A DNA stretch of 64,000 bases, from NCBI GenBank assembly GCA_964304625.1, contig OZ199839.1, positions 10,168,001 to 10,232,000 on the forward strand, written 5' to 3'. The stretch is from Kudoa neothunni. Taxonomy: Eukaryota; Cnidaria. Both the position numbers and the translations under genes were made by a program. Positions 1-12,418 of the stretch are shown one piece after another. Below the pieces are notes generated by a model. It was not told where the DNA came from, made no database searches, and saw nothing but the letters and a program-made list of their open reading frames with translations. Numbering within the stretch: the first letter of the stretch is position 1; every line of letters starts with the position of its first letter.

Positions 1-1512
1 AATAAACGAATTCTTTAATTGTAAACTAAATAATATTTTTGGTTGGAAAACATAGTCAAAAACTACCATATAGTTTTAATATTTTATGCAAAATAGAATT
101 ATTACTAGTTTCATTAGGGAATACAACTAGAATTAATGTTTATCCATCACTAAAGTGATAGCTATCGAAAGAATAAAACACGCACTAAACCTTTAAGATG
201 ATTCGTAATTCCAACTCACCAAGCCAAGCGAATTTTAAAAATACGTTCCGGAAACTAAATATTCAAAACTAAGAGAAATTTGCCTCAAACTTGTTTCTAT
301 CTTTGTAACAACTCATTGTTGTGAGTTTATTTATTGAATGATGAAATTTGTAAAACCGAAGCATCGTGGATTCCTCCCACACAAACAAGCACCTGACGGA
401 GCTAATTCGTACAGCGTTAACAGCATACGAACCAGACTACTACAGTCAGCTCATTGATAATATGGAAACAAAAAACTTGTAACATTAGAAACGATTTCTA
501 AAATATTTTGTTCTAAAGTATTAAATTATTGTGTTATTATTTTACTCGTAAATATTAAATTTTATTTTTTGTCACAATACCATACATGATTAAATATGGA
601 AAATATTTTACTATTTTCACAGAGAAAAAGTTTCTTGGATCGTTAATTACTTATTTACTTTTTTGGAAAACCATCATAAATTACACCTGAAAAAATAATA
701 AGTAAGTTCTCCAGTGATTAACTGAATAAGAAAAAATTAAAAAACCTTTATTTATAATGTTACAGCATTTTATCTTAATATTTGACAACAATTTTTCAAT
801 AACGAAGATTACATAAATGATTTCAATGCCTTGTGGCTCTTCAAAATTTGGACAACTATAAGGTTGGCTCCCGGTATGGTCTGGACAAGTCTGGCCACCA
901 TTGGTATATATGCTACGTCATATATGTCGTACTTTATCCAAAATTATGAATAGTAGTTGTTCCAGTTACATGATTCCGAATATTCGAGCATTCATCGGCA
1001 CGCAGTTTCAATAAACTCCAAATAAAATATAAAATATCTTCCGGATAATCGATGTCTAATTGTAATAAAAAAATGATTCACTACTTAATGCACTAGCCGA
1101 GTGCTCTCTAATTAATTCGTAACATAATTCAAAAAAATACACTAGATATTCATAATAACCATAATATTCAGCCATATCTCACTTTAATTTATTGATAGTA
1201 CCTTAAACGCGCAACGACGAGCAATAAATAGTTTAATTGTAAATTTCCTAGGATATAAACAAGCATATCACTCGACTCGATTCGACTCGAATATGGTAGT
1301 TGTTAGGATTGAAAGTGGTTATTATTTGCACATGCATCAAATATAAAATTAAATTCTTTCGTAAAATTTATGCAAATTGTTTCTGTGAAATAATTAAAAG
1401 ACTGTTACGTCATTATAATTAATCGTTAATTCTGTGAACGTATGAATCCCTTAGTCCAATTTTAGGAGTTATTGGCTTATTTTAATAAATAAAAACAAAA
1501 GTAGTTGGATAC
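1..1512. other. AT-rich stretch, probably GNL2 intron
   Basis: No recognisable exon is seen on either strand. It follows the donor site of the last visible GNL2 exon, so it is probably intron. A short GC-richer open stretch near 391-480 (plus) vaguely recalls the C-terminus of a Tc1-type transposase, too weakly to call. Confidence 0.4.
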
Positions 1513-4500
1513 TTGAAAAATGACATCAGAAGAATCTATAACCTATAAACAATAAACAATAAACAATAAACAATAATAAGGGTGATAAGATTCAATTAGA
1601 TAATGCATACTTTATACAACTCATTCCATATTCGTTTCGATTGACCGTAGCTGAATGTCGGGTCTTGAAACTTGTCACTAATAGATATAAAAAATAACGA
1701 AAAAAATCCAAATTTTATTCTACATGAATGCGATATCTTCGGTTGTAGTTTGAGGCTGATTTTTGTCGAAATCCTCTTTAAATCCTCATCAAAAACAAAA
1801 TCACTGACAACTCAAATAAAAATACCCAGTTTTGATTGAGTTTGTTTTGCTAACTCCTAAAAAATTATATGCCCAATTAAAAATAATCAATCTCAACAAA
1901 AATGATACTTCTAACGAGCCCACATTTAATTTCGGTTTATTTCGCTGCGCCTTTTTTCCAAAAGTATCTTGATAGCTTTCGGTGTCAAGAATATGCACAC
2001 GATTACTCTAATGAATGAAAGCAAATTATTATAGTATCGACAATGTGAATTAAATATTGATTATCACCATAATACAAAGTAATCATACATATGCGTCACA
2101 AAATATTTTACTCATAAAATTGATTACAGTAGATGACGGGTAGTCCGTAACTTTTGGTAGATGGGCGCGCTACACTGTTTCAAATAACACAAAATAGAAG
2201 TTGATAATTAACAACAAAAATTTTTATTAAATATTCCGTAATTATAGTATTTTCTGTGTTGTTATGATTAGTTAACGTACTTGCTCTTCAATATTCTTAA
2301 GTATATTCGTATTTTTTCGAACCAAGCTCAATAAGACATCGCTTAAGTTTGCCAAAGTAAAATGTAAAATAGGACAGTTTTAGAAATTAATATTTTTATT
2401 TTTAAACTCATAAATATCTCTTTGATTTCAATCTCGGTGAGATCACATCGTCTGGATCTCCACGAACCTCGTTACCATTACATCATTATTCATTTCATTC
2501 ATCTCAACAGGAAATTTTAACTATCGTCTTTATCTAAATTATCAGTAGCAACAGAAATATTTTCGTGATTAAATTTCGCCTTAGTAAAACAATTAACAAT
2601 GATTATTTCAGTCATCAAATCAGAAGAACTTTATTTAACAACAGTTCATCCTAAATATTAGAAGATACAGGTTCTATCGAATCGTTGATTGAAGAAATGA
2701 GGCGTTTTATCGTATATACTTTATAGCGGAATTTAACCGAGTACATTATGCTCAGATCTATAGGTCGGAGAGTATTCAGAGTGTTGTTGGTAAGAAAATG
2801 AGTTTAATATTCGATTATTCCAATTTTACATGACTGTTGGAATTGTCTACAAACAAAAAATCATTTCTCTATTGTTTTTAAGGTGTGCCGTATTTTCTTA
2901 AACCAAACTGCGTTTGAATGCGCCAATTATGTCATCCCTTTATTTAAAATAAAATAATGTAGATAAGGATGATGCATTAAAAAATTTTGTAGTTCTTGAT
3001 TTTGCCGCTGCTTTGACTGACTGTCAAAATAATTGATTATTTTTTATTTTTCTGTAATAGATCTAACATCGCTTTGTATTTTCATCTTCAATAAATAGTT
3101 CTTACAAAAAAAAAACTGGATGTTTGTTCATCCAAAAATGTTACGAACCACAGGTCAGTCAAGAAAAATAGGCACTGGCTATTCATAATTCATTCGGTGG
3201 TAAGAAATATCCTCTAGGATAATTAAGATATTACAAAACTGATTTCGCTAATATGTTAAGCTACTTTTTCTTTCCACATTTATACAAAATTTATTAAGTT
3301 AGTATTTTATTAAAAATTTCTGATGAGTATGATCCTTTAATCAACCTATATTTATTGAATCCACTTATTTATAAATATAGTAGCATGTGGAATATGTTTG
3401 AAGGATAAAAATGACAAATTCATTACCACAAATAAGTTCAGAGGTTATAGTCATGAACCAAGCGTGCCATTCGTTCTAGCCGGCCAAAGTAACCTTGTCT
3501 ACTACTCTATTACTCTACTACTCAAATACGCACGAAACGTTGTTTTTAATGCTACAAATCTGTTGATTTTTAAAGAAATTTCTGAATCTATTTCTTGGTA
3601 TTGATTTAAAGTTGATATATTTTATGTATAAATAATTTAGAAGAAATATTTACATATTCAAATCCCTTAATTTTAAGAGTGGATGACCTTTTTGTTCAAA
3701 ATTTAATGTATAAGTGTTAAAATAATTCTATTCCTTAAACCAAGCTTTTTTGAAATAGAATTCGAAAAGGTTTGCTCTGTATCAACCACAGTAATGTATA
3801 ATGAAAAAAATTTGTATCGATTGATAATCAACGCATAGAATTGATAAAGAAACGGTGAAAATTAAAAATCGAATTCTTTTTGAAATTTTAATAGGATATT
3901 AAAAAATCCCATATGTTTTGAATATTAGTGTTACTTTCAATAGAGTATAAAGGAAATTTAAGAGATCCCCGTCTAGAAGAAATCACAACTCAATAAGTTT
4001 TCCTAAATAATCATGGTAAGGAAAGAAAATCTCAATGTAATAGTAACAATTCACTCATCCACAAAAATTTTAATATTCATAAATATTTTTGTGAAATGTG
4101 ACGCTACCGAAAACAACACAGAGAATTTTAAGTATAATTTCTCTCGAGGTAAGATTGTAACTCAAATATATTAAATTTAAGAATTTTTAAATAATATTAA
4201 AAAGTATATTATTATGCGTAAGCAATATAAATTTGAATTAATCTCAGCATCTTAAATTCTCAAATACAACCCAGCCAAAACAATTCTCGAGTGTCAAATA
4301 TTAGAAATTGTAAAATAATGCCCATTTGGATATTTAATAAGGCAGAGAAATCTAGCCACCATCTTTTGGTTTAAAAAAAATTCAATGTATTAGAACAAAC
4401 ATTATTGTACTTCAAAAAAAGTCAAATTATGTTTCCCAAATAAATAAAATTTAAAATATATTTATTATTATTCATGTATAAATTATGTAATAAATTAAAT

Positions 4501-5909
4501 TATGTAATAAATTAAATTATGTAATAAATTAAATTATGTAATAAATTAAATTATGTAATAAATTAAATTATGTAATAAATTAAATTATGTAATAAATTAA
4601 ATTATGTAATAAATTAAATTATGTAATAAATGGTCTCGAAAAATATTAAATACATATTTCAATACATTTCACGAAATAAATAATTTCCAATAAAATTAAC
4701 CAAATTCATAACGTTTACTTTCATGTAATCAACAAATCAAGACCATCGTACCACCTGCTATGTCTATGTAAGCGCAGATGAAATCGTGTGTAACTCAAAT
4801 TCAACGAACACGTAGTTTACGAATAAAGCATTTTCCCCACAAATTATTACTTTGACAAATAGTTTTATACATAAGCAGATTTAAAGAACCAACCACGATA
4901 TAACGCTCAATCTCACCAGTGAATTTTAATAAAAAGATATCTTTACGAAATTTTATTTTCGAGGAAATAAAAATTGCTTTACGCAATAATGAAATCAGTT
5001 TTATAAAATCTTAGCTATTCCAGGAGATATTTTTTACCCCAAGAATAGCCAATGCCAACAAAATAAGGGAAAATTACAAAAATTTAATTATTTGACAGTA
5101 AATATTTTGAGCTAGAACCTAACAGTTCATTTTCTCTACAATTTCTAATTTTCACACATTTCCGAAAGTTACGAACCACCTACATCTACTACATCGACTG
5201 TATTACTTTTTATGTGGAATTAGGAAATTATTCTATACATTAAACTGTCATAAATTTTTAATAATTGTGCTGTCCTAATCACAACACTACGCTCAAAATA
5301 TTAAAATCATAAAACGCAATCTGATAATTTCAGTAATTGAACGTACGGTCTTTTTTTCTTGTAAAAGTGAAATTGGTAACCTGCCAGGTTTTAAAACCAC
5401 CTAAATGTACTATTAACATCAATCACAATAATCTATTCGATATGACTTTATAATTGTTTCCAACTGTGGATTTGATATCGTCGGCAAACTTATTCAATGT
5501 GTCTTGAGAAATAACTCTACTGTTCCCGAACCATTTTCTGTTGGGAGCAATTCGAGAAACCTCACCAGATACTACGGGCTTTTGAAGATCGGCATGCTTC
5601 ACTATTCGTCCCAACTTATCACTAAGCCACATACAAAATTTAAATCATCGAATATAAAAGTAATGTAATGTAAACAATGATGTGATAGAATACAAAAAAC
5701 GAATATAATTAGTTACCGTACAGCCTTTCCACTGGAATACATTTTCAATCGTTTCACGGTGGCTCTGCTTCGCATTGTGGAACCTTTCTCCACTTTACCC
5801 CTATCTACTGCGAAATCGTAACTTCCACGTTCAACACCATAGGCATATCACCTTCAGATAAACTGTTTTTGGGTTTTTTCCCCTGTTCGACCATTTTAGG
5901 CTTAGCCAT
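1513..5909 (-). CDS. GNL2: GNL2/NOG2 nucleolar GTPase, 5' half
   Basis: This is the N-terminal half of the circularly permuted GTPase GNL2 (NOG2), which acts in the nucleolus on late pre-60S ribosome maturation. The start is ATG at 5909. Exons with consistent GT-AG junctions and phases are 5852-5909, 5717-5807, 5447-5621, 5347-5400, 1910-2007 (approx.), 1826-1856, 1724-1784, 1611-1677 and a 30-nt exon at 1513-1542. Family signatures, in order, are MRSRATVKRLKMY, IAPNRKWFGNSRVIS, RLPISLLQ, VHILDTESYQDTFG, GQSKRIWNELYKVIDSSDV. Most introns are 41-68 bp (one is 95), but the one between 5347 and 2007 is 3,339 bp. The GTPase motifs (NKCD, GYPNVGKSS, DCPG) are not found in 1-1512, so the rest must lie beyond the left edge after another long intron, or be lost. 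Identity is firm; completeness is unknown. Confidence 0.88.
2008..5346. other. 3.3-kb intron of GNL2
   Basis: This intron is about seventy times longer than its neighbours. It starts with a strong donor (GTACGT on the minus strand) and ends in a normal acceptor. It holds no convincing gene. A short motif related to GGTGGTTCGTAACTTTC occurs near its left end (about 2138-2156) and in inverted orientation at 3140-3152 and 5168-5180, so much of the extra length is probably decayed transposon DNA. It also contains a 17-bp tandem repeat. Confidence 0.6.
4481..4631. repeat. 17-bp tandem repeat
   Basis: About nine near-perfect copies of the A/T-rich unit TTATGTAATAAATTAAA lie inside the long GNL2 intron. 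No function is evident. Confidence 0.9.
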
Positions 5910-6012
5910 GTTTTATCTTCGGGATTCATCGGCAGCCTATTTTTAAACCAACGTTGGGGTTGACCAATTGTTTTAGTTGGGATTGAATTTCTTCTAGGTT
6001 TTTATTTTTTCT

Positions 6013-6310
6013 ATGAAATTCGAAGATTTCCCACCCTTCCAGGTTTACGATAAAGATTTCTCGAAGGATCCTTTGAAGCCGTTGATAAAATTTGCTTGTA
6101 ACGAAACAAGAAAATACCTTGATTTATGGTGGGTTTTCAAGAGCGAACCATTTTTAATTAGGAATATTTAGTGTACTCTATTATGGAGATGAACATAATT
6201 TTTGCCTAAAATGGCGTAAACAACATTACACTTGTATGGATCAATATGGATACAATCTAAGGAAATACGGCCTTGACGATAACATTGATGATGTTGACAT
6301 GAATTCCTAA
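6013..6310 (+). CDS. COA4: Twin-CX9C mitochondrial protein, COA4/CHCHD8-like
   Basis: This small two-exon gene has exons 6013-6128 and 6172-6310 with a 43-bp intron, and encodes 84 residues. The protein has four Cys in two CX9C pairs (ACNETRKYLDLC and CLKWRKQHYTC), the signature of intermembrane-space proteins oxidised by MIA40/CHCHD4. The sequence KDPLKPLIKFAC before the first Cys matches the DPL..LI...C lead of COA4, a cytochrome c oxidase assembly factor, and CM follows the last Cys pair as in COA4. The gap between the pairs is ten residues, where human COA4 has nine. The ATG at 6013 is 103 bp from the divergent GNL2 start, so a shared promoter is likely. A twin-CX9C protein is clear; the COA4 assignment is moderately sure. 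Confidence 0.68.
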
Positions 6311-9300
6311 TCATGGATCCACATTTCATGAATTGATAATATTATCGCTCTTAATTTTTATTGTGTTTGTTGGGTGTATAATTTTTGTCTTTCTCTATAT
6401 GTAGTCTGATTTTTATTCATATATATATATAATTAAATATTTTGAATAATGATTGAATTTGTATTGGTTTCCAGTCCATTAACCAATTAAATTGAGTTGG
6501 ATAAATTAATGATTTAATATTAAATTAAAAATGAGATGTGAACTTTTTAGCATTTTCCGAAATTTTTCTTTATGCTCAAACATTGCGCTTTTTTTAATTT
6601 TTTTAAAAAAATTAACGATATTTCAATAAAGTGTGCTGTGTGCGCGATCTTCTTAATAAAAATGCGAACACAGCAGTTCCTTATATATACATATGCTCTG
6701 TAACAATGCGGCTAAGAGTTTTTAGATGTTATTTCAAATTGAAATCCTTACAGAGTGGTAATATTTGATTATGTAGATTTTCCAAGTAGAGTAATCCGCA
6801 AGGGGTGTTTGTAATGATTTACCACGAATAAATGAAAAATACGTTAAAATTTATTCATATCATTCGAAAATCTGTTTTAGTCTAGTGTTAAAATAATTAT
6901 TTATATTAATTAGGAAATTCCTAATGTTTTACTGTTTTACTGTTTTACATAAAAGAGAATTTAAATGCCCAAATTTATTTTTCGCGATCTCAGAATAATA
7001 TATTATGTAAAAATAGTTGGTTGTATCGATTATAAAAAGTTAAAATTCTAGCATTCATTATCATCAAATTAAAGAACAAACAATGAAAATCCAATAATAA
7101 TCGTATTTATGTGTAGCATAATAACTATGTAAAAATTTCGGGCTGCCACTGAAACACATTGAAAATTTATTTTGTGTCTGATTTGTTAACAATGGATTAA
7201 CATAACCAATATGCTTACATCGATCAATTTTTTTGTCCACTTGATTCTCAAACCTATTCCATATCCCAAAATATTTAAACCTGAAGCTTTTAAATATTTT
7301 TACAGCAGATTGAGTTTTAGAATATGTTTTTATCCTGAAATGAATATATTATATAAATCCAAAATAATGACAATAATAATAGATTTGATTTGATTTGATT
7401 TGAGGTTCTCAACCGTTTTTCCAATCAACCTCCGACTTGATGAGAAATTCAAATATACTTTAAGATTTTAAATTGATTTAACTATGATAGAGACTGTTTT
7501 CAAGGTAACTTCTAATCCTAAATGGCACGTACGCCAGTGTAATGACAGTTTTTAATCCTATCTACTCTAACTCACAAGCTGTATACAGATTTTATTTTTT
7601 TAAATTTTTCTATATTAAATTATTTCTGATCCTTCCTTACCTTTTAATGGTCGGACATAATTAAAAATAGTCAAAACTTATAACATCTAAATATCGTTTA
7701 CGATACATATAGTCACTTTAGGTATTATTATTATTATTATTATTAATAGATTGTTCATAGTTTTATAAATATTTGTTAAATACTCATTCTTTAAAACATA
7801 TAAGAATTTCTGCTATCTTATTATTGAGTTTAATAGCCCCTAATAATATAATTCCGTAGAAATCATTATTAGGTACGTCACAATCCTCAATATGCAAAAA
7901 CTTCCCCTATTCAATTTTGATGCTATTTAATTTACCCCTGGATTAGATAATACATAACGATAATCCTTGTGTGAATAATACCTAAACTATTCAAATATAT
8001 GTGATGATTATTCAACTACGACAAATTTTATTATTATAAAACTGCTTTTTTGAAATATAATAGGATTACGCATTAAAATAAATCATATTTTTTTAAAAAG
8101 CGCTATATCAAGTACTTGAATGAGTATTTTTGTGTTATAACTCACAAAAATTATTTTAAATTTGTTTGCATATAGATAAAAATCATTTTAACTCGCCAAA
8201 ACTGTTTTGGAGATAATATTCAAAATAGAGCACCATTGAGCTGCAAATTTTCTCTTGTTCATTTAAATTAAAAATGGACATTGGTCACAAAAGGTTTAAC
8301 AGCCCTTCCCAATAATATGATGGATTGATAAAAACGTGTGTTGTATTATATGTTATCTTCACTCTTGTATATTTATATTTCTTTTTGTTTTTTCAAATTT
8401 CATAGTCCTAAAATCCTTGTACAATGAAGTGCATTCGTAAAATTTACAAGCTTTTTGTAAAATACAGGAAAATAACGCATTTCATGAAATAAAATTTCGT
8501 AGATTGATAGAAAACACAATTATTAAACAAAATCACAAAAAAACTGTGGTCCAAACGGATCCAGTTATATTATATTCCGAGGAGGTTTGATTAATTGTTA
8601 GTTAGAAGGTTGAGTTCAAAAAATCAATACTTTTAAAAAATTGTGGATCCATAGAAAATATATTGGGAAACACTGTACTAGGGTTTAGTTGAAAATTACT
8701 ACGCATCTAAGTCTTACTTTTGAGAAGCAAAACAAATATGGTTATATAAATTAATCTTCAGAATTTCCTTGGAAATAAATGTAGCCATAGAGTTGAATTA
8801 ATTTGAAAATAAATTTCCAAGACTTGACCGTTTCACTAAGCTAAATTCAAGTTGTATATTAATCGTTGCGAAATACCTATTGTTCCACTGACAAATATTG
8901 TTATTTGTTAGCTTTCTTATTTCAAAATTTTTATCTAATATATCGATGTTCTTCTGATGTGTTAAAACAGGTGAAAGAAGAGACTAAATTTAAAATTTGA
9001 AAATTCGCGGATAACCCAAAGATTAAGAAAGTATAATTATTATTTATTCTAACCAACGATTGCTAATTTGATCTCAAAATATTATTTATTTTTTATATTT
9101 GTCAAAATTGGTAACTTATTTTCAAATAATATGATACTGGATAACCACCGAGGGCTTGCGAAACGGTTTTTACTACAACTCTAATTTTTTGCGTTATAAT
9201 AAAACCCAAAAATTCCATCAATCATATTAATATTATCAATGTTAAAGTCAAAGTTTATAAAAAAAATCACACTATAATGGACGTTGCACGTTGCACGTTA

Positions 9301-9589
9301 AAAGGGAAATATCGCACGGTTTTCATAGAGGAGATTTGAATTTAATCCTAAGATTCCAAATCGTTTGTGGTCATTATCCATGCGCACACATTCTAACGTG
9401 TTCCAGGAGATTTAAATGAGTGATCTAAACTCTGATTTCGCCACCTTCAAATACCAAAAAAAGTGAAATTCTAATAATGAAGAATCTACCTAAATTTTAT
9501 CACACAATTTAAACACTCCTGTCTACCATATAAATCCATTCAAAAATCAAAATTACAAATGCGCTTGCGTAATATTTGACCAACTAAAT
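6311..9589. other. Intergenic, no gene seen
   Basis: AT-rich spacer between the COA4-like gene and TIMM17. I see short A/T runs, a (TTA)n microsatellite near 7723-7746 and a small direct repeat near 7384-7402, but no coding exon or clear transposon ends. Confidence 0.5.
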
Positions 9590-10430
9590 ATGGAGGAGAT
9601 GCAACGGACACCTTGGTATTCATAACCCACATAATGTTAGCTGATGTTTTTGTGTGTATGTAGTCCGGAAAGAATATTAGAAGATACTGGAGGAGCGTTT
9701 TTGATTGGATCTATTGGGAGTTCAATTTTGTACACCCTGAAAGGAATACGAAATATGCCGGTGGTATGTTTTTATTGGTGGTGAATTTTTATCATAAAAA
9801 ATCGTTAAGGGGCACAAAATGAGGGGTATCTCTTCCATGATACGAATGAGAAGTCCGACAGTTGCAGGTGACGATTGATTGGATTTTATGTGGTTTTATC
9901 GACATAATCTAGGCAATTTCGCTATGTGGGGTTTAGCATTTTCTTCGGTAGAGTGTACTTTGGTTGGAATACGCAAAAAAGAGGATCCTTTCAATAGTAT
10001 TATGGCTGGAGGTGTTGCCGGTGGATTGTTAACAATACACAGTATTTTGGGTTGGTGTGTAACTGGTTGTTTGATTTTGTGATCAACAGAGGGTGCTAAA
10101 GCCATCAGAAATTCTGCATTCTTTGGATTCTTAATTTTAGCTCTTATCGAAGGGGTTAGTTATCAACTTAACAAATCGATGCAACAGCAGATGGAAAATA
10201 GTAAACACTTTGGGCTCCAATATAATGATGTTAATATTGTTGATATAGTGCAAGAAATGAATAACCGACTTTATGGTATTCAAAACAACCCAAAAAACAA
10301 AGGATCCCCTCCTGCCGCTCCTACTGGGCGTATGTCAGATCTTGACATAGACACCCTCGGCCCAGCTGAACTTGAAGATCCCAGAATCAACAATTTTAAG
10401 TTGAACAGAAAATTTAGCCTTTTTAGTTAA
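9590..10430 (+). CDS. TIMM17: TIM17 inner-membrane translocase subunit
   Basis: Five exons (9590-9615, 9664-9763, 9810-9867, 9913-10041, 10090-10430), separated by introns of 45-48 bp, join in frame to 217 codons. The N-terminus has the TIM17 signature TPCPERILEDTGGAF, followed by RMRSPTVAGNFAMWG and KKEDPFNSIMAGGVAGG, and a last hydrophobic segment near FFGFLILALIEG. TIM17 is the channel-forming partner of TIM23 in the inner mitochondrial membrane and imports presequence proteins. The four Gly-rich membrane segments are present. The C-terminal tail is longer than in human TIM17A (171 residues), rich in Asn/Pro, and not conserved. The PCP lead and RSP motif separate it from TIM23 and TIM22. 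Confidence 0.93.
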
Positions 10431-10559
10431 TTTTATTCTTGTATATTTTTCTCTGTATCCGCTGTTATCCATTATTTGTAATATTGAGTGGTTGTCTTTT
10501 TTTTCGCATGTTGCATTATATATTTTCTATTATACTATTGAATTAAATATATCTAGATA

Positions 10560-12418
10560 CAGTAAGTGATGGATAATCGGTAATTTTTGTTTTGTTTATT
10601 TTATGCGGAAATTACGCGTATTTTGAATTTATTTTTCTCATTCATTTACACTAATATAATAATAAACAATAATAAAAATTTGGAGTGTACTTAAGAATAT
10701 TTGTGCTGTAGCGTCGAATTTGCGCGCTTTTTCAGCCTGCTTAGTAACATGACTGAAACAAAATCTCACAAATGGCGTACATTTAACAAAAAATATGAAA
10801 TATTGAAGTATCTTGAGAATCAACAACCCTAGAGAACGAAAAGCCAGATTGTTAAACATTTCAGTCTTAAATCTGTGTCAACTTTAAATAGTATATTATC
10901 AAAGAAAGCTAAAATTAAGCAAGCTGTTGAAATCGGACTGACAAGACAAATAAAGCTATGTAGTATTCAAGCAAGGTTTAAACAAAGAAACAGATCTGCA
11001 GGTATATGAGTGAATTCCTTGGATGAGCACAAAAAATGTTGAACTGTCTTCAGTGGAAATAATTGCTAAGCGAAATGAAATGAAATGAAATACAAAAGGA
11101 AATCAGTAAAGACACAGAAGATGTTGGTTACGTGGTTTCAAAGAGTGGTTCAATTCACGTCGATTAAATTTTAATTGAGAGGGAAACATCCTTGAAACAA
11201 AAACTGTTGATGAATGAAAATTGCAGTTGAAAGAAATCTTGGAGTATTATACACCTCAGAAAGTTTATAATCCAGACGAAATAGCTTTATTTTTATCGGC
11301 ATCATCAAAATATGATTAATGAAACCTAATTCAATCAGAATATATTATTTTTTTAAATTTTTGATTTGGGAAGAAATTATGTTCTTTCTAACGTTACAGC
11401 TTCTAAATGCTTAAAGTGCACAAAAAAGGGTCACACTTTTATTAGGTTCCTCTATGTTAGATGAAAAACTTGAACCCGTTGTAATAATTGGGCATTATGC
11501 TCATCCAATATGTTTTAAAAACCTAACGCAAACATCTATTATTCAAATACAAAAGTCTGGATGATTTCTGATATATTTACCATTATTTAATAAAATTAAT
11601 AAACAAAGTAAGAAAATATTGAGATTTCTCGTTAATGCTAGTTGCCATATATCGCTATAGTTATCCAATATCGAATTCATTTTCTTTCCTAGAGAGATAA
11701 CTTCAATATTACAACACATGAATCAAGATGATATTAATTCATTTTAGTCTATTTAAAAAAGACATTTGATAAAAATACCAACTGTTTTAAATTTAAAATT
11801 CCATTGAACTCAATCCTGGGAACATTCCATATGCATTATTGTGGATTAAAGAATCCTGAGATGTTGTAACAAAACAAACTATATTTAGGTGTTTTTAAAA
11901 AACAGAATTTATTTTCGACATCTGTGGCAAATTGGTTAACATAAGGTTTTTATTAAACAAATATCATTTGGATACAAAAGGATACTAACGAGAGTTTTTG
12001 GTCACATCGAATGAAAACAATTGCCCCGATTTCCTCGAATTTATAAATGAGGAAATCCCAGTAGAGTCTGCAGTCTGCGAATATGATGGAAATTTTGATA
12101 ATACAAGCGTTAATATTCCAGATATTATAAAAAACACATCTGGATCAGGTTTGGGGGAAAACCATGAAGAATCTTATGATTCTTCAGAAACTTCCAAACG
12201 CTTCAGATAGTTCAAATAGCTCAAATAAATACCTTAAAGGTTATTTCACAAAAAAATGGTTCTAATGTATATGAATACTTACATATAATTGCGATGGAAG
12301 TTTTTTCAATCTTAATAAAAAATCAAACACATTAAAATTACAATTTTTTTTAAAAGAAGATAATATATGTTTTTGATGGCGTTTGCAATAAAAAAGTGCC
12401 GATTATCCAACATTGCTG
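10560..12418 (+). mobile_element. Decayed Tigger/pogo transposon
   Basis: The left end at 10560 (CAGTAAGTGATGGATAATCG) follows a TA, and the right end at 12418 carries the matching inverted sequence. The inside shows, in scattered frames, a CENP-B-like helix-turn-helix start (KYEILKYLENQQ, near 10790), a DDE-domain start resembling YNPDEIALF near 11270, and LKCTKKGHTFIRF and WMISDIFTI further on. The acidic C-terminal tail may be the open stretch 11998-12210. Many stops and frameshifts lie throughout, so it is inactive. The TA on the right is shifted by two bases. The family is pogo/Tigger of the Tc1-mariner superfamily. Confidence 0.8.

Noticed and set aside
391-480. Possible Tc1-type transposase C-terminus on the plus strand
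   Set aside because: Only about 30 residues, no other transposase parts or inverted ends nearby; too weak.
1801-1998. Stand-alone 65-residue gene
   Set aside because: Its start (HILDTESYQDTFG) is a GNL2 exon and its end is intron read-through.
3398-3604. 68-codon open frame on the plus strand
   Set aside because: Within the long GNL2 intron, no family match, stop-poor by chance.
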